The notes under the pieces: generated by a model
What the model was told of the DNA's origin: nothing
Databases searched by the model: none
Seen by the model: only the letters and a program-made list of their open reading frames with translations
Program-made: the position numbers and the translations under genes
NCBI GenBank assembly: GCA_040901445.1
Contig: JBBDYQ010000009.1
Span: 1-64,000, forward strand
Reading direction: 5' to 3'
DNA length: 64,000 bases
Source of the DNA: Thermoleophilaceae bacterium
GTDB taxonomy: Bacteria; Actinomycetota; Thermoleophilia; Solirubrobacterales; Thermoleophilaceae
Part shown: one piece after another, positions 1 through 9,007 of the stretch
Layout of the letters: each line of letters begins with the position of its first letter
Numbering within the stretch: position 1 is the first letter of the stretch

Positions 1-383
1 GCATGGTCGAAGCCATCAAACAGAACTACCCCCAACGCGAAATCGCCGACGCCTCGTTCCGCTTCCAGCAGGAAGTGGATCGCGGCGAGCGGATCATCGT
101 CGGCGTCAACCGCCACCAGCAGCTCGACGAGGAGCCCATCCCCACCCTGCGCATCGACGCCGCGCTCGAGCGCAAGCAGATCGACCGCCTCGAGGGTGCC
201 CGAGCCCGCCGCGACGGCGCCGCGGTGGAGGCCGCCCTCGCCGAGCTGCGCGCGGCCGCAGCCACCGACCGCAACCTGATGGACCCGCTGCTGCACTGCG
301 CGCGCGCCCACTGCTCGGAGGGCGAGATCGTCGAGTCGCTGCAGACCGTCTTCGGCAGCTACACCGAGACACCCGTTTTCTAG
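1..383 (+). CDS. mcmA1: Methylmalonyl-CoA mutase catalytic subunit, 3' end only
   Basis: The last ~127 codons of the TIM-barrel (substrate-binding) subunit of adenosylcobalamin-dependent methylmalonyl-CoA mutase, which interconverts methylmalonyl-CoA and succinyl-CoA in propionate metabolism. The 5' part lies outside the window. Recognisable family blocks are the IxQNYPQREIADASFRFQ helix, RIIVGVN, and the C-terminal EIVESLQTVFGSY end. The protein stops here with no B12-binding domain. That domain is encoded separately at 3850, so the enzyme is of the split two-polypeptide type. The TAG stop is part of a repeated 17-bp motif (380-396). Confidence 0.9.
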   Translation, partial: MVEAIKQNYPQREIADASFRFQQEVDRGERIIVGVNRHQQLDEEPIPTLRIDAALERKQIDRLEGARARRDGAAVEAALAELRAAAATDRNLMDPLLHCARAHCSEGEIVESLQTVFGSYTETPVF

Positions 384-424
384 TGTCCTGAGTCGCAAGT
401 TCGCGCGCACCTTCCGACTCAGGA
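380..424 (+). repeat. 17-bp repeat CTAGTGTCCTGAGTCGC inside an inverted repeat at the mutase gene end
   Basis: CTAGTGTCCTGAGTCGC at 380-396 is identical to 33043-33059. Its TAG (381-383) is the stop codon of the mutase gene. TCCTGAGTCG (386-395) pairs perfectly with CGACTCAGGA (415-424) across a 19-nt loop, so transcripts can form a 10-bp hairpin just after the stop. There is no U-tract. It may act as a terminator or a 3'-end stabiliser. Confidence 0.55.
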
Positions 425-441
425 AATTAGGCTGGCGTTGT

Positions 442-455
442 CACCCGTACGGGTG
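442..455. promoter_or_regulatory. Perfect 14-bp palindrome CACCCGTACGGGTG, candidate operator
   Basis: CACCCGTACGGGTG is self-complementary over its full length and ends 12 bp before the start codon of the cupredoxin gene. Its G/C-tract symmetry resembles operators of metal-sensing CsoR-type repressors, but no such regulator is in the window. The metal link is an inference from the downstream copper-protein fold. Confidence 0.4.
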
Positions 456-467
456 TAGGGTCGCGCC

Positions 468-818
468 ATGGTCCGCAGGCTCGTGGTGCTCACCGCTCTC
501 GGGGGCCTCGCCGCGATGCTCGGCGGCGGACAGGGGGCCGCGGCCGGGGGGCCCGAAGCGGACGCGGCGCGCACCCGCTCCGTCACCGTCGGCGACGACT
601 TCTTCCGCCCGCGCCGCATCACGGTGTCGCGGCGAGACACGGTCCGCTTCGTCTGGCGGCGCACGCGGCATCTCCACAACGTCACCGCGCGCGGCCGCGA
701 CTCGCGGACCACGCGCCGCCGCGGCTACGTCTTCCGGCGCCGCTTCAGCCGCACCACGCGGCTCGTCTGCACGGTCCATCCGGACACGATGCGGATGACC
801 GTCAGGGTGCGCCGCTGA
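468..818 (+). CDS. Secreted cupredoxin-like (plastocyanin-type) protein
   Basis: 116 residues. An N-terminal hydrophobic segment (about residues 4-26) looks like a signal peptide, followed by a single small beta domain. The pattern is typical of a type 1 copper site: the C-terminal CTVHPDTM supplies Cys, His and Met ligands (C-x2-H-x4-M), and His in the upstream RHLHNV would be the fourth. The mature protein is very Arg-rich. Its role is probably extracellular electron transfer or copper binding. The 3' end overlaps the convergent glycosidase gene by 17 bp. A palindrome sits directly upstream. A second cupredoxin-domain gene lies at the right edge of the window. Confidence 0.7.
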   Translation: MVRRLVVLTALGGLAAMLGGGQGAAAGGPEADAARTRSVTVGDDFFRPRRITVSRRDTVRFVWRRTRHLHNVTARGRDSRTTRRRGYVFRRRFSRTTRLVCTVHPDTMRMTVRVRR

Positions 819-2400
819 CCGGCGTCGTCTCCGCCTCGTCCGCCGGCCCGCTGGTCACCGGCAGCCCGTACTCCACGCCGCCGTCGGCGCGCAGCCAGCG
901 CGCCCGGTAGGCGCGCTCGCCGCGCCACGGCAGCACGCGCAGGTAGAAGCCGGCCGAGTCGGTGAGGAATGAGCGGCCCTCCGTCTCGCACGAGGTGTCG
1001 GCGTTGGGCCGCGCCTCGAACGAGCGCGCCTCGCGCCACGCGCCGTCCGGGTCCTGGAGCTCGAGCACCACGGCTTGGCGCCCGGCGCCCGGGCGGATCT
1101 GCCCGAACACCAGTGTGAGCGGATGCCCGTGCACCTTCCGCGTCTCCACCCAGAACGGCAGCTTGAAGGCCTGCAGCGCCGGCTTCTCCTCCCCGTCATG
1201 GGTGTAGAGCCCCGACTGCCAGTCGCGCCAGCGCCGCCCCGAGCCCACGGCGAAGCGGGGGTCCGGGCCGATGTCGCGCAGGAGGAACTGGGCGAACATC
1301 TCCGTGTCGCCGCGCTGCCAGGCCAGGAAGGTGGCCTGCCCGAGGTAGCGGGCCTGGTCCTCCGGTGAGACTCCGCGCTTGGGGTCGGGCGGGTTGGTCT
1401 CGTAGCCGTACTCCGTCACGAACAGCGGCAGCTCCTGCGCCAGCCGCCCGTTGGCGTGCAGGCGCTCGAGCAGCCCGGCCAGGCGGTCGAGGTCGCCGAT
1501 CTGGGTGGTGTCGAGGTTGGGGTTGGAGGCGTCGGGCGTGGAGTCCAGCGAGTAGGGGTGGATGGCGAAGCCGTCGGCGCGCAGCGGCCGGTAGTTGCGG
1601 CACTCGGGGATCCGCAGCGGCCGCATCTCCTCATCCACGCAGGCGAGCTCGCGCGTGAAGCGCAGCGGCGGGAGGCTCACGCGCTCGCCGCGGCCCGAGG
1701 AGCCCTTGGCCGCCAGGCCGCCCACGAGCACACGATTGTCCGGGCTCACGCGCTTGAGGACGTCGTAGGCCGCCTGGTGCATCCGGCGGTAGACGTGCGG
1801 GGCGGCGGGGCGCCAGCCCGTGCGCGTGCGCCGCCACTGCGGGAGCAGGAAGCCCTGGTGGTTGGGCTCGTTCCAGGTGGTCCACAACCGCACCGCTGGC
1901 AGCGGGCGGTCGGGGTCGTCGGGATCCGGGAAGACGCCGCTGTAGCGGCGCGCCACCGCCTCGGCGAAGTGACCGTAGTCGCGCCAGGAGGGAGCCCAGC
2001 GCTGGCGCGCGGGCAGCCCGCGCTCGAGCCCCCGGCTCACCGCCCAGCGCGGGGCCCAGAAGGCGATGTCGATCATCACGTCCAGGTCGCGCGTGTGCGC
2101 CGCCTTGACCGCGCGGTCCAGCCGGCGCCAGCCCCCCTCGGGGTAGGCAGCGGGGTCGGTGGCGTCGAAGTGCGGGCGCCGGCGGCTGCGAGGGCTTGGG
2201 GCGATCGTGGACCAGCCCGCCGTGATGCGCACGCGGTCGGCGCCCGCGGAGGCGATCTGGCCGGCCGCCTCGCCCACCTGGGCGGGCGTGCCGTGCAGGA
2301 GGTGGGCGTCGTCCTGCAGCACCACCTCGAGCGGCCGCGGAGCATTCCCGCCGGCTCCGGCGGCGAACGTCAAGGCCAGCAGACATGCCAGCGAGCTCAC
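802..2400 (-). CDS. Secreted clan GH-A glycoside hydrolase-like protein
   Basis: 532 residues from a GTG start. A short hydrophobic leader precedes a (beta/alpha)8 glycosidase domain. WTTWNEPNH carries the expected acid/base Glu of clan GH-A, and FVTEYGYETNPPDP carries the nucleophile Glu; FAIHPYS is a further active-site strand. The C-terminal ~110 residues look like a beta-rich accessory domain. The substrate is not predictable from sequence. The glycosyltransferase gene ends 43 bp upstream, suggesting a two-gene operon for polysaccharide synthesis and trimming. It is a paralogue of the gene at 11241-12737, sharing the Cys-containing segment before HPYS. The family number (GH5/GH39-like) is uncertain. 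Confidence 0.65.
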   Translation of the reverse strand: MSSLACLLALTFAAGAGGNAPRPLEVVLQDDAHLLHGTPAQVGEAAGQIASAGADRVRITAGWSTIAPSPRSRRRPHFDATDPAAYPEGGWRRLDRAVKAAHTRDLDVMIDIAFWAPRWAVSRGLERGLPARQRWAPSWRDYGHFAEAVARRYSGVFPDPDDPDRPLPAVRLWTTWNEPNHQGFLLPQWRRTRTGWRPAAPHVYRRMHQAAYDVLKRVSPDNRVLVGGLAAKGSSGRGERVSLPPLRFTRELACVDEEMRPLRIPECRNYRPLRADGFAIHPYSLDSTPDASNPNLDTTQIGDLDRLAGLLERLHANGRLAQELPLFVTEYGYETNPPDPKRGVSPEDQARYLGQATFLAWQRGDTEMFAQFLLRDIGPDPRFAVGSGRRWRDWQSGLYTHDGEEKPALQAFKLPFWVETRKVHGHPLTLVFGQIRPGAGRQAVVLELQDPDGAWREARSFEARPNADTSCETEGRSFLTDSAGFYLRVLPWRGERAYRARWLRADGGVEYGLPVTSGPADEAETTPVSGAP

Positions 2401-2443
2401 CCGAGTGCCCCCACTGCGTTCCCTCTCTCCCGACCTCCGGTCG

Positions 2444-3823
2444 TTACCCCGGCAGGGCCAGCGGAAACCCTTCCGCCGCCGGGGTCACCAGCGTGACGGT
2501 GATCGGCCCGACATGCAAGGTCCCACCGCGGACATCGCGCGCGCCGCCGGCCACGCGCGTGTCATCCACCGCGACCACGAGGCACTCCGGCCCGCACGGC
2601 ACCGCAGGGCGCTCCAGGCCGAAGGGGCGGTCGAGCGCCACGCGGAAGTCGCGCAGGTGGTAGGCCACGACGGCGCTGTTGGTGACGACGAGGTCGGGCT
2701 GCACGCGCTCCACCGCCGCCACGACCGGTTCCGGATCCGGCTCCAGCTCGCGCCCGTGGCGTGTGGCGAAGACGGCCACGCCGAGCAGGCACAGCCCGGC
2801 GGCCGCCACAGGCACGGCACGGCGCCAGGGCAGCAGCGCGACGAAGCCGCCGGCCAGGGCCGCGCCGAGCGGGATGAGCACGGTGAGATAGCGCTGGGCG
2901 AAGACGTCGGGCCCGGCCAGGGCCACGATCCCCGACAGGACGATCACTCCGAGGCCGGTTCCGGCCAGCAGCGCAGACGCGCGCCGGTCGTGGCGGCGCA
3001 CCACCACGGCGGCTGCCGCCACCAGCCCGGCCACGAGGAGGAACTGCAGCCAGCGCCCGCCCGCCGATTCCGCCGCCCCGTGCTCGCCGAAGGCCAGCGG
3101 CACCGCGACGTCGCGCAGAGCCGTCAGCGAGGGCTCGGGGTAGATGGGCGACACCTTCGTCACGTCGAGCCGGTCGAGCGAGCGCTCGAGCTGTCCCAGC
3201 CAGGGCACGATCGCGAGCGCGGGCAGCGTGCCGAAGAGCAGCGTCTCGCGCCGTGGCGGCGTGCCGAGCGCCAGCAGCACCCCGACGAGCGCGACGAGGA
3301 ACAGCCCCGCGTCGTACTCGGAGTAGATCGCCACCACGGCGCCGGCGGCGTACAGGCACCACCAGCGCCGCCGCCCGCCCTGCGCCAGCCGCGACGCCGC
3401 CCACAGCGCCAGCAGCAGCCCGAGGCCGGCGAGCATGAACGCGCGCGAGTAGTTGGAGAACGACACGTGGTACGGGGCCACGGCCAGCAGCAGGGCCGCG
3501 AGCAGCGCAGCCGGGGTGCCCAGCAGCGGGCGCACGATCGCGTACAGCACGGGCACGGCCGCCACCGACGCCAGCAGCGAGGGCAGGCGCAGCCACGCCT
3601 CGTCGTCCAGCGGCAGCGCGCTCAGCAGCAGGTAGAAGAGGGGAGGGGTGTTCTCGTACGCGGCCAGGCGGTCCAGGAACGCGTCCGCGTCCGGGGCCGA
3701 GGCCACCAGCCAGGAATAGCCCTCGTCGGCCGACAGCCGGTCGCCGATCCCGGCAAGACGGACGGCCACGGCCAGCGCCACGATCCCGGCCAGCGCGAGG
3801 CGGCGTCTGGCCACGGGACTCAC
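2444..3823 (-). CDS. GT39/ArnT-like polytopic membrane glycosyltransferase
   Basis: 459 residues from a GTG start, with roughly 10-11 hydrophobic segments. The first extracytoplasmic loop contains SADEGYSW, matching the acidic DE motif used for lipid-phosphate sugar donors in the PMT/ArnT (GT-C) superfamily. [11 protein letters not shown] and the SFSNYSRAF loop are also typical. It probably transfers a sugar from a polyprenyl-phosphate carrier to an envelope acceptor. It sits upstream of a secreted glycosidase on the same strand and is divergent from the B12-binding subunit gene, with only 26 bp between the two starts, so the promoters overlap. Confidence 0.75.
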   Translation of the reverse strand: MSPVARRRLALAGIVALAVAVRLAGIGDRLSADEGYSWLVASAPDADAFLDRLAAYENTPPLFYLLLSALPLDDEAWLRLPSLLASVAAVPVLYAIVRPLLGTPAALLAALLLAVAPYHVSFSNYSRAFMLAGLGLLLALWAASRLAQGGRRRWWCLYAAGAVVAIYSEYDAGLFLVALVGVLLALGTPPRRETLLFGTLPALAIVPWLGQLERSLDRLDVTKVSPIYPEPSLTALRDVAVPLAFGEHGAAESAGGRWLQFLLVAGLVAAAAVVVRRHDRRASALLAGTGLGVIVLSGIVALAGPDVFAQRYLTVLIPLGAALAGGFVALLPWRRAVPVAAAGLCLLGVAVFATRHGRELEPDPEPVVAAVERVQPDLVVTNSAVVAYHLRDFRVALDRPFGLERPAVPCGPECLVVAVDDTRVAGGARDVRGGTLHVGPITVTLVTPAAEGFPLALPG

Positions 3824-3849
3824 GGTTTCAGCGTATCCTCCCGCGCCGC

Positions 3850-4266
3850 ATGCCCGAGACGGCAGAGAGAACCGGCCGCAAGATCCGCGTCGTCGTCGCC
3901 AAGCCGGGACTCGACGGGCACGACCGCGGCGCCAAGATCATCGCCCGCGCGCTGCGCGACGCGGGCATGGAGGTCATCTACACGGGCCTCCACCAGACCC
4001 CCGCCCAGATCGCGGAGACCGTCATCCAGGAGGACGCCGACGCCGTCGGCCTCTCCATCCTCTCGGGCGCGCACATGACGCTCGTGCCGAAAGTGGTTGC
4101 CCTTCTCAAGGAGCAGGGCATCGAGGACGTGATCGTCACGGTCGGGGGCACGATCCCGGCGGAGGACATCCCGGAGTTGAAGAAGCTCGGCGTGGCCGAG
4201 GTCTTCACGCCCGGCTCGTCCACGCAGGAGATCATCGACTTCATCCAGGGCGCCGTCGCGGCGTAG
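3850..4266 (+). CDS. mcmA2: Methylmalonyl-CoA mutase B12-binding (small) subunit
   Basis: 138 residues. [12 protein letters not shown] contains the DxHxxG cobalamin-binding signature whose His coordinates cobalt in the base-off/His-on mode. It is followed by the family segments GLHQTP, LSGAH and VGGTIP, and the protein ends at the [11 protein letters not shown] helix. Length and content match the free-standing B12 domain of two-subunit mutases. The catalytic subunit ends at 383, so the two halves are separated by three unrelated genes. The ETF genes follow 88 bp downstream on the same strand, linking propionate and acyl-CoA oxidation. Confidence 0.9.
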   Translation: MPETAERTGRKIRVVVAKPGLDGHDRGAKIIARALRDAGMEVIYTGLHQTPAQIAETVIQEDADAVGLSILSGAHMTLVPKVVALLKEQGIEDVIVTVGGTIPAEDIPELKKLGVAEVFTPGSSTQEIIDFIQGAVAA

Positions 4267-4290
4267 CGCCCGCCCGCTTCGGACCGGGCG

Positions 4291-4318
4291 ATTGACTCGT
4301 CAGTCAATTCGGTAGAAT
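4291..4318 (+). promoter_or_regulatory. Promoter with overlapping palindromic operator before etfB
   Basis: ATTGACT-cgtc-AGTCAAT (4291-4308) is a perfect 7-bp inverted repeat that contains the -35-like TTGACT (4292-4297). TAGAAT (4313-4318) is a good -10, with a rather short 15-bp spacer. The symmetry and overlap with the promoter suggest repression by a TetR-type regulator of acyl-CoA metabolism; the regulator is not identified. Confidence 0.5.
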
Positions 4319-4354
4319 CCCGCGCCGCCCAGAGCGACCCAAGGAGAAGCTCCG

Positions 4355-5149
4355 TTGAAGATTTGCGTCCTGGTGAAAGAGGTGCCGGACGCCGCCGTCG
4401 AGAAGCGCATGGATCCAGGGTCCAAGCGCCTCGACCGGAGCGGCGAGAAGAACCTCAACCCCTTCGACACGCACGCCATCGAGGCCGCCATGCAGATCAA
4501 GGAGGGCGGGAAGGTCGACGTCTCCGAGATCGTGGCCGTCACGATGGGCCCCGACAGCGCGGAGCGCGCACTGCACAAGGCCGTCTCGCTCGGGGCCGAC
4601 CGCTCGGTCCACCTGACCGACGACTCGCTGGCCGGCTCGGACGTCTGCGCCACCGGCTACGCCCTCGCCAAGGTGCTGGAGTCCGAGTCGCCCGACCTGG
4701 TGCTGCTCGGCCAGCAGTCCGACGACGGCGAGTGCTACACGATCGGCGCCGTGGTGGCCGACCACCTGAAGATGCCCTCCCTCACGCAGGTCATCGAGAT
4801 GGACACCCAGGAGGGCAAGCTCACGTGTCGCCGCCAGGCCGAGTACGGCTACGACACGGTGGAGGTGGACCTCCCCGCGGTCATCTCGGTCGGCGACGCC
4901 ATCAACGAGCCGCGCTACCCGTCGCTCAAGGCGATCATGGGCGCCAAGAAGAAGCAGCTCGACAAGCGGAGCGCCGGCGACGTCGGCATCGAGGACGGCA
5001 AGGTCGGCGAGCAGGGCTCCCGCACCGCCGTCCTCGCCATCAACCCGCCACCGGAGAAGCAGGCCGGCGAGATCATCGAGGACGAGGACACCAACGAGAC
5101 GGTCGAGAAGATCGTTGCGTGGCTCGACGAAAGGAAGCTTCTCGCATGA
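4355..5149 (+). CDS. etfB: Electron transfer flavoprotein beta subunit
   Basis: 264 residues. EtfB forms a heterodimer with EtfA, binds AMP, and docks to acyl-CoA dehydrogenases through its recognition loop. The start MKICVLVKEVPD is the family signature, and the TTG start is supported by AAGGAG at 4341-4346, eight bases upstream. DDGECYTIGAVVADHL and CRRQAEYGYDTVEVDLPAVISV are conserved blocks. The 3' end overlaps etfA by 4 bp (ATGA), indicating translational coupling. It is the first gene of etfB-etfA-ETF-QO. Confidence 0.95.
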   Translation: MKICVLVKEVPDAAVEKRMDPGSKRLDRSGEKNLNPFDTHAIEAAMQIKEGGKVDVSEIVAVTMGPDSAERALHKAVSLGADRSVHLTDDSLAGSDVCATGYALAKVLESESPDLVLLGQQSDDGECYTIGAVVADHLKMPSLTQVIEMDTQEGKLTCRRQAEYGYDTVEVDLPAVISVGDAINEPRYPSLKAIMGAKKKQLDKRSAGDVGIEDGKVGEQGSRTAVLAINPPPEKQAGEIIEDEDTNETVEKIVAWLDERKLLA

Positions 5150-6120
5150 GCATCCTCACCTACGCACTCCACTTCGAGGGCGAGTTCAACAAGAACTCGC
5201 TCGGCGCGGTCTCCGAGGCCGGCAAGCTCGCCTCCGAGATCGGCGGCGAGGCAGCCGCGATCGTGATCGGCGGCGACGACCTCACCGACGACCTCTGCAA
5301 GTCGCTGGGCTCCTACGGCGCGTCGAAGGTCTACCGCGTCAGGGGCGAGGAGGGCCTCGCCCAGCCTGTGGTCGACGCCATGGCCAAGGTCATCTCCGAC
5401 AACGGCTTCAAGTACGCGCTGTTCGGCGGCGGCCTGCTGGGCTTCGAGATCGGCGCCGGGCTCACCGCGCGCCTCAACGCGGGCGTGACCATGGAGGTCA
5501 CCGCCGTCAAGGCGCAGGACGGCAAGCTCGTGGCCGAGCGGCCCATCCTGCAGGACTCCGCCATCGTCGACGTGGACTACGTCGGCGAGCCGGGCATCAT
5601 CATCGGCCGCCTCAACGCGTTCGAGATCGCCGAGGGCGGCTCGGGCGACGCCGAGGTGGTGGACGTCGAGGTCGAGTTCTCGGACTTCTCCAACAAGTGC
5701 CGCGTGGTCAAGCGCGGCGAGCAGGGCGAGTCGGAGATCAACATCGAGGATGCCGAGATCCTCGTGGCCGGCGGCCGCGGCCTGGGCAAGGCCGAGGGCT
5801 TCGGTCTCTGCGAGGAGCTCGCCCAGTCGCTGGGCGGCGCCGTGGCCGCCACCCGCGCGGTGGTGGACGCCGGCTGGTATCCCTACGCCGCGCAGATCGG
5901 CCAGACCGGCAAGACGGTCGCGCCGAAGCTGTACCTGGCGGCGGGCATCTCCGGCGCCATCCAGCACAAGGTCGGCATGCAGAGCTCCGAGAACATCGTG
6001 GCCATCAACAAGGACCCCAACGCCCCGATCTTCGAGTTCTCCGACCTCGGCATCGTCGGCGACCTCAACAAGATCCTGCCCAAGCTCACGGAGGCCGTGA
6101 AGGCCAAGAAGGGGGCGTAG
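5146..6120 (+). CDS. etfA: Electron transfer flavoprotein alpha subunit (FAD-binding)
   Basis: 324 residues. EtfA carries the FAD that accepts electrons from acyl-CoA dehydrogenases and passes them to ETF-ubiquinone oxidoreductase. The N-terminal domain (1-~190) is followed by the FAD domain with GGRGLG, the [19 protein letters not shown] region, [11 protein letters not shown], and the final [21 protein letters not shown] motif. The start overlaps the etfB stop (ATGA), and the next gene begins 7 bp after the stop. Acyl-CoA dehydrogenases that could feed it are at 57759 and 61586. Confidence 0.95.
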   Translation: MSILTYALHFEGEFNKNSLGAVSEAGKLASEIGGEAAAIVIGGDDLTDDLCKSLGSYGASKVYRVRGEEGLAQPVVDAMAKVISDNGFKYALFGGGLLGFEIGAGLTARLNAGVTMEVTAVKAQDGKLVAERPILQDSAIVDVDYVGEPGIIIGRLNAFEIAEGGSGDAEVVDVEVEFSDFSNKCRVVKRGEQGESEINIEDAEILVAGGRGLGKAEGFGLCEELAQSLGGAVAATRAVVDAGWYPYAAQIGQTGKTVAPKLYLAAGISGAIQHKVGMQSSENIVAINKDPNAPIFEFSDLGIVGDLNKILPKLTEAVKAKKGA

Positions 6121-6127
6121 GACGGCC

Positions 6128-7855
6128 ATGGCCATCGCCCCCGCCGAGTTCCCGCCGCCGGTCGACTCGGCCAAGGAGTTCGTCGCCGCGCCGACGGACC
6201 CCGAGGACGAGCGCATCGAGGTGGGCGTCGTGATCGTGGGCGGAGGGCCCGCGGGCCTGGCGTGCGCCATCCGGCTGACCCAGCTCCTCGAGGACGACCC
6301 GAAGCTGGCCGAGTCGCTCGGCGAGGTGCCGGTGGCGCTCGTGGAGAAGGGCAAGAGCACGGGCTCGCACCTGATGTCGGGGGCGATGATGGAGCCCTCG
6401 GCCATGAAGAAGCTGTTCCCGGACCTGCCGGAGGAGGACTGGCCCACCTTCGGCACGGTGCCCAAGGACACGGTCTACTTCATGACCTCGAAGCGGGCCA
6501 TTCCGCTGGTGCCCACCCCGCCGCCGTTCCGCAACCACGGCAACCACGTCACCTCCATCGCCCAGCTCGGGCGCTTCCTCGGTCAGAAGGCGGAGGAGGC
6601 CGGCGTCTACATCCTGCCCGAGACCGCCGCCTACAAGCTGCTCGTGGAGGACGGCGCCGTGCGCGGCGTGCGCACCGGCGACAAGGGCCGTGACCGCGAG
6701 GGCGGGGAGCTCTCGAACTTCGAGCCGGGCTCAGACCTCATCGGCAAGGCCACGGTGCTCGCCGAGGGCACCCAGGGCCACCTCGCCGGCGCCGCCATCC
6801 GCCACTTCGACCTGGGCTCGGGAGAGCCGCAGCAGTGGGAGATCGGCGTGAAGGAGGTCTGGGAGGTCACCAAGCCGCTCGACCGCGTGGTCCACACGAT
6901 GGGCTGGCCGCTGCGGCTGCGCGCCAAGTACCGCGAGTTCGGCGGCTCGTTCATCTACCCGATGGGCGACGACAAGGTGTCGATCGGCCTCGTGGCGGGA
7001 CTCGACTATCGCGACGCCACCTTCTCGATCCACGACGTGCTTCAGGAGTTCAAGACCCACCCGATGGTCAGGAAGATCCTCGAGGGCGGCAAGCGGGTGG
7101 CGTGGGGCGCCAAGACGCTCCCGTCGGGCGGCTACTGGGCCATGCCCAGGCAGCTCTGGGCGCCGGGCATGATCCTGGCGGGCGACTCCGCGGGCATGGT
7201 CAACGTGCCCAAGCTCAAGGGCGTCCACCTCGCCATGCACGCGGGCATCTACGCCGCCGAGGCCATCTACGACGGGCTCAAGAAGGGCGACACCTCGGAC
7301 CTGTCGGCCTACGAGGACGCGGTCCGCGGCTCGGTCATCGACAAGGACATCCACCGCTCGCGCAACATGCGCCAGGTGTTCACCCGCGGCTTCTTCGTAG
7401 GCGGCGCGCTGGCCAACATGCTCGAGATCTCCGGCGGGCGCTTCCCCGGCGGGAAGATGCACACCCACGACGACGCCGACGTGGACGTGTTCATCGGCAA
7501 CCGCCACAAGCGCTATCCCAAGCCGGACGGCAAGTACACGTTCGACAAGCTGTCGTCGGTGTTCGCCACCGGCAACGCCACGCGCGACGACGCGCCCAAC
7601 CACATCCGGGTGCAGAAGGAAGTCCCGCTCGAGGTCGCGCTGATGTGGGAGAACATGTGCCCCGCGCAGGTCTACGAGGTGCCGGACGAGATCAAGGAGC
7701 AGATGGCCTCGGGCAACGGCAGCGAGCTGCACGGGACGCAGGTGGACGTCCAGATCACTCCGTCCAACTGCGTGCAGTGCGGTGCGATCACCGCCAAGGG
7801 CGGGCGCCTCACCCCGCCCGAGGGCGGCGACGGGCCGAACTACCAGACGACGTAG
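6128..7855 (+). CDS. Electron transfer flavoprotein-ubiquinone/menaquinone oxidoreductase
   Basis: 575 residues. It oxidises reduced ETF and reduces membrane quinone. [13 protein letters not shown] (about 34-46) is the FAD dinucleotide-binding fold, [12 protein letters not shown] the FAD-proximal segment, and [20 protein letters not shown] the conserved C-terminal FAD/quinone region. The ferredoxin-like end retains MCPAQVYE (Cys511) and NCVQC (Cys548, Cys551) but reads GAIT where the usual CxxCxxC has its last Cys. Only three of the four classical 4Fe-4S ligands are therefore visible. It is the third gene of the ETF operon. Confidence 0.9.
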   Translation: MAIAPAEFPPPVDSAKEFVAAPTDPEDERIEVGVVIVGGGPAGLACAIRLTQLLEDDPKLAESLGEVPVALVEKGKSTGSHLMSGAMMEPSAMKKLFPDLPEEDWPTFGTVPKDTVYFMTSKRAIPLVPTPPPFRNHGNHVTSIAQLGRFLGQKAEEAGVYILPETAAYKLLVEDGAVRGVRTGDKGRDREGGELSNFEPGSDLIGKATVLAEGTQGHLAGAAIRHFDLGSGEPQQWEIGVKEVWEVTKPLDRVVHTMGWPLRLRAKYREFGGSFIYPMGDDKVSIGLVAGLDYRDATFSIHDVLQEFKTHPMVRKILEGGKRVAWGAKTLPSGGYWAMPRQLWAPGMILAGDSAGMVNVPKLKGVHLAMHAGIYAAEAIYDGLKKGDTSDLSAYEDAVRGSVIDKDIHRSRNMRQVFTRGFFVGGALANMLEISGGRFPGGKMHTHDDADVDVFIGNRHKRYPKPDGKYTFDKLSSVFATGNATRDDAPNHIRVQKEVPLEVALMWENMCPAQVYEVPDEIKEQMASGNGSELHGTQVDVQITPSNCVQCGAITAKGGRLTPPEGGDGPNYQTT

Positions 7856-7939
7856 GCGTTCTCCGCCGCCACCCACGGCACGGGCGTCTGTGCTGTGCGG
7901 CAGGGCTCGGTGGAGGGGAGGGGTCTACGGTGGTGGTGT

Positions 7940-8280
7940 CTAGCGGCGCGGAGCGACCGGCTCCCCGGCCAGCCACTGCGCGATCCGCGGCGGCAGCACC
8001 TGCTGGTCGTCGGCCATCAGCGCGACGAGCTGCTCGCGCTGGATCTCGATCACGCCGTGGTCAGCGGCGGCTCGCTGTAGCGCTTGTGCGTCGAGTAGGC
8101 GAAGTCCTGCACGCCGCCGTCGGCCGCGGCCGCGGCGAGCTGCGCGATCGGGACGGCCGCGCTCGATCCGCTCTTCACCGACACGACCGCCAGCCGCCCT
8201 TCGGGCCGACGCAGCGCGGCCTCGTAGATCGGAGTGTCGTGCGGCCGATATCCTCACGACTCCGGCAGCCCGGCGATCTC
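7940..8280 (-). pseudogene. Decayed gene of unknown family, frameshift and stop
   Basis: Protein-like sequence on the minus strand is split over two reading frames. One frame gives PHDTPIYEAALRRPEGRLAVVSVKSG and runs into DFAYSTHKRYSEPPL before a stop near 8060. The other frame continues with VIEIQREQLVALMADDQQVLPP up to a TAG at 7940-7942. An in-frame stop also separates an upstream DSLEIAGLPES stretch. Composition is that of a real protein rather than an antisense shadow. No family is recognised; VVSVKSG recalls a nuclease-core strand, but too little remains. Together with 7856-7939, which holds nothing recognisable, this fills the gap between ETF-QO and the VOC gene. Confidence 0.45.
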
Positions 8281-8300
8281 GAGCGAGTCGTTTGACCTCA

Positions 8301-8765
8301 ATGGACAGCCATCGCCCCGGCGTCACCAACTTCGTCCACGTCGGTCTTGTCGTCGAGGACCTCGACGAGACAGTCCGGTTTCTTGCGCTGCTCGGCTTGG
8401 ACTGCGGCGAGTCCGGGGTGTTCAGCGGCGAGTGGATCGATCGGATCATCGGTCTCGAGAACGTGACGGTCGAGATCGTGATGGCTCGCGCCGCCGACGG
8501 CAGCGACATGTTCGAGGTGGTGCGCTTCCACTCGCCTTCCGCCGGCGCTCAAGAGCCGGCGCCGGCCGCGAACCGTCCTGGGCTCCGGCACATCGCCTTC
8601 ACCGTCGACGACGTGCGTGGCGTCGTCGACCGCGTCCGAGAGGCCGGCTGGGAAACGGTCGGGGAGATCGTCGACTTCGAGAACACGTTCCTCCTCTGCT
8701 ACGTCCGCGGACCCGAAGGCCTGATCGTCGAACTCGCCGAGCGGCTCGACGGCGCGCCGGGCTGA
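8301..8765 (+). CDS. VOC (glyoxalase/dioxygenase) superfamily protein
   Basis: 154 residues with two beta-alpha-beta-beta-beta halves. VHVGLVVEDLDETVRFLALLGLD opens the first half and HIAFTVDDVRGVVDRVREAGW the second; GPEGLIVELAERL is the closing strand. The His in FVHVG, the His in RHIAF and the Glu in VELAE are positioned as the usual metal ligands. The reaction is unknown, since the family spans lyases, epimerases and dioxygenases. ATG at 8301 is preferred over an in-frame TTG at 8292; neither has a clear ribosome-binding site. It lies in an accessory pocket beside a decayed gene and a toxin-antitoxin pair. Confidence 0.75.
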   Translation: MDSHRPGVTNFVHVGLVVEDLDETVRFLALLGLDCGESGVFSGEWIDRIIGLENVTVEIVMARAADGSDMFEVVRFHSPSAGAQEPAPAANRPGLRHIAFTVDDVRGVVDRVREAGWETVGEIVDFENTFLLCYVRGPEGLIVELAERLDGAPG

Positions 8766-8841
8766 ACGGCCAGACTGAACCGCCCCGGGTTTGAGGGAGG
8801 CGGCGGGTTAGTGGCTGGACACGGCCGACCGCATCTAGAAT

Positions 8842-8857
8842 CGCCTGAGCCCAGGCG
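8842..8857. terminator. Small hairpin between convergent genes
   Basis: CGCCTG-agcc-CAGGCG forms a 6-bp stem in the 242-bp region between the VOC gene and the convergent HTH gene. There is no U-tract. It could serve as a weak bidirectional terminator. Nothing else is recognisable in 8766-9007. Confidence 0.3.
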
Positions 8858-9007
8858 CAGAGCGGCGTCGCGGTTCTGCGCGGAGAGGCCCTTGTACAAG
8901 CACCAAGCAGGACGCTGGGCACTCGGCTTGCTGCGCCACGGGAGCAGCGGTGGAGCGCGCGTGGCGGACGCTCGCGCGCCGCGGCGCCTGTCGGTCAGGC
9001 CTGATGC

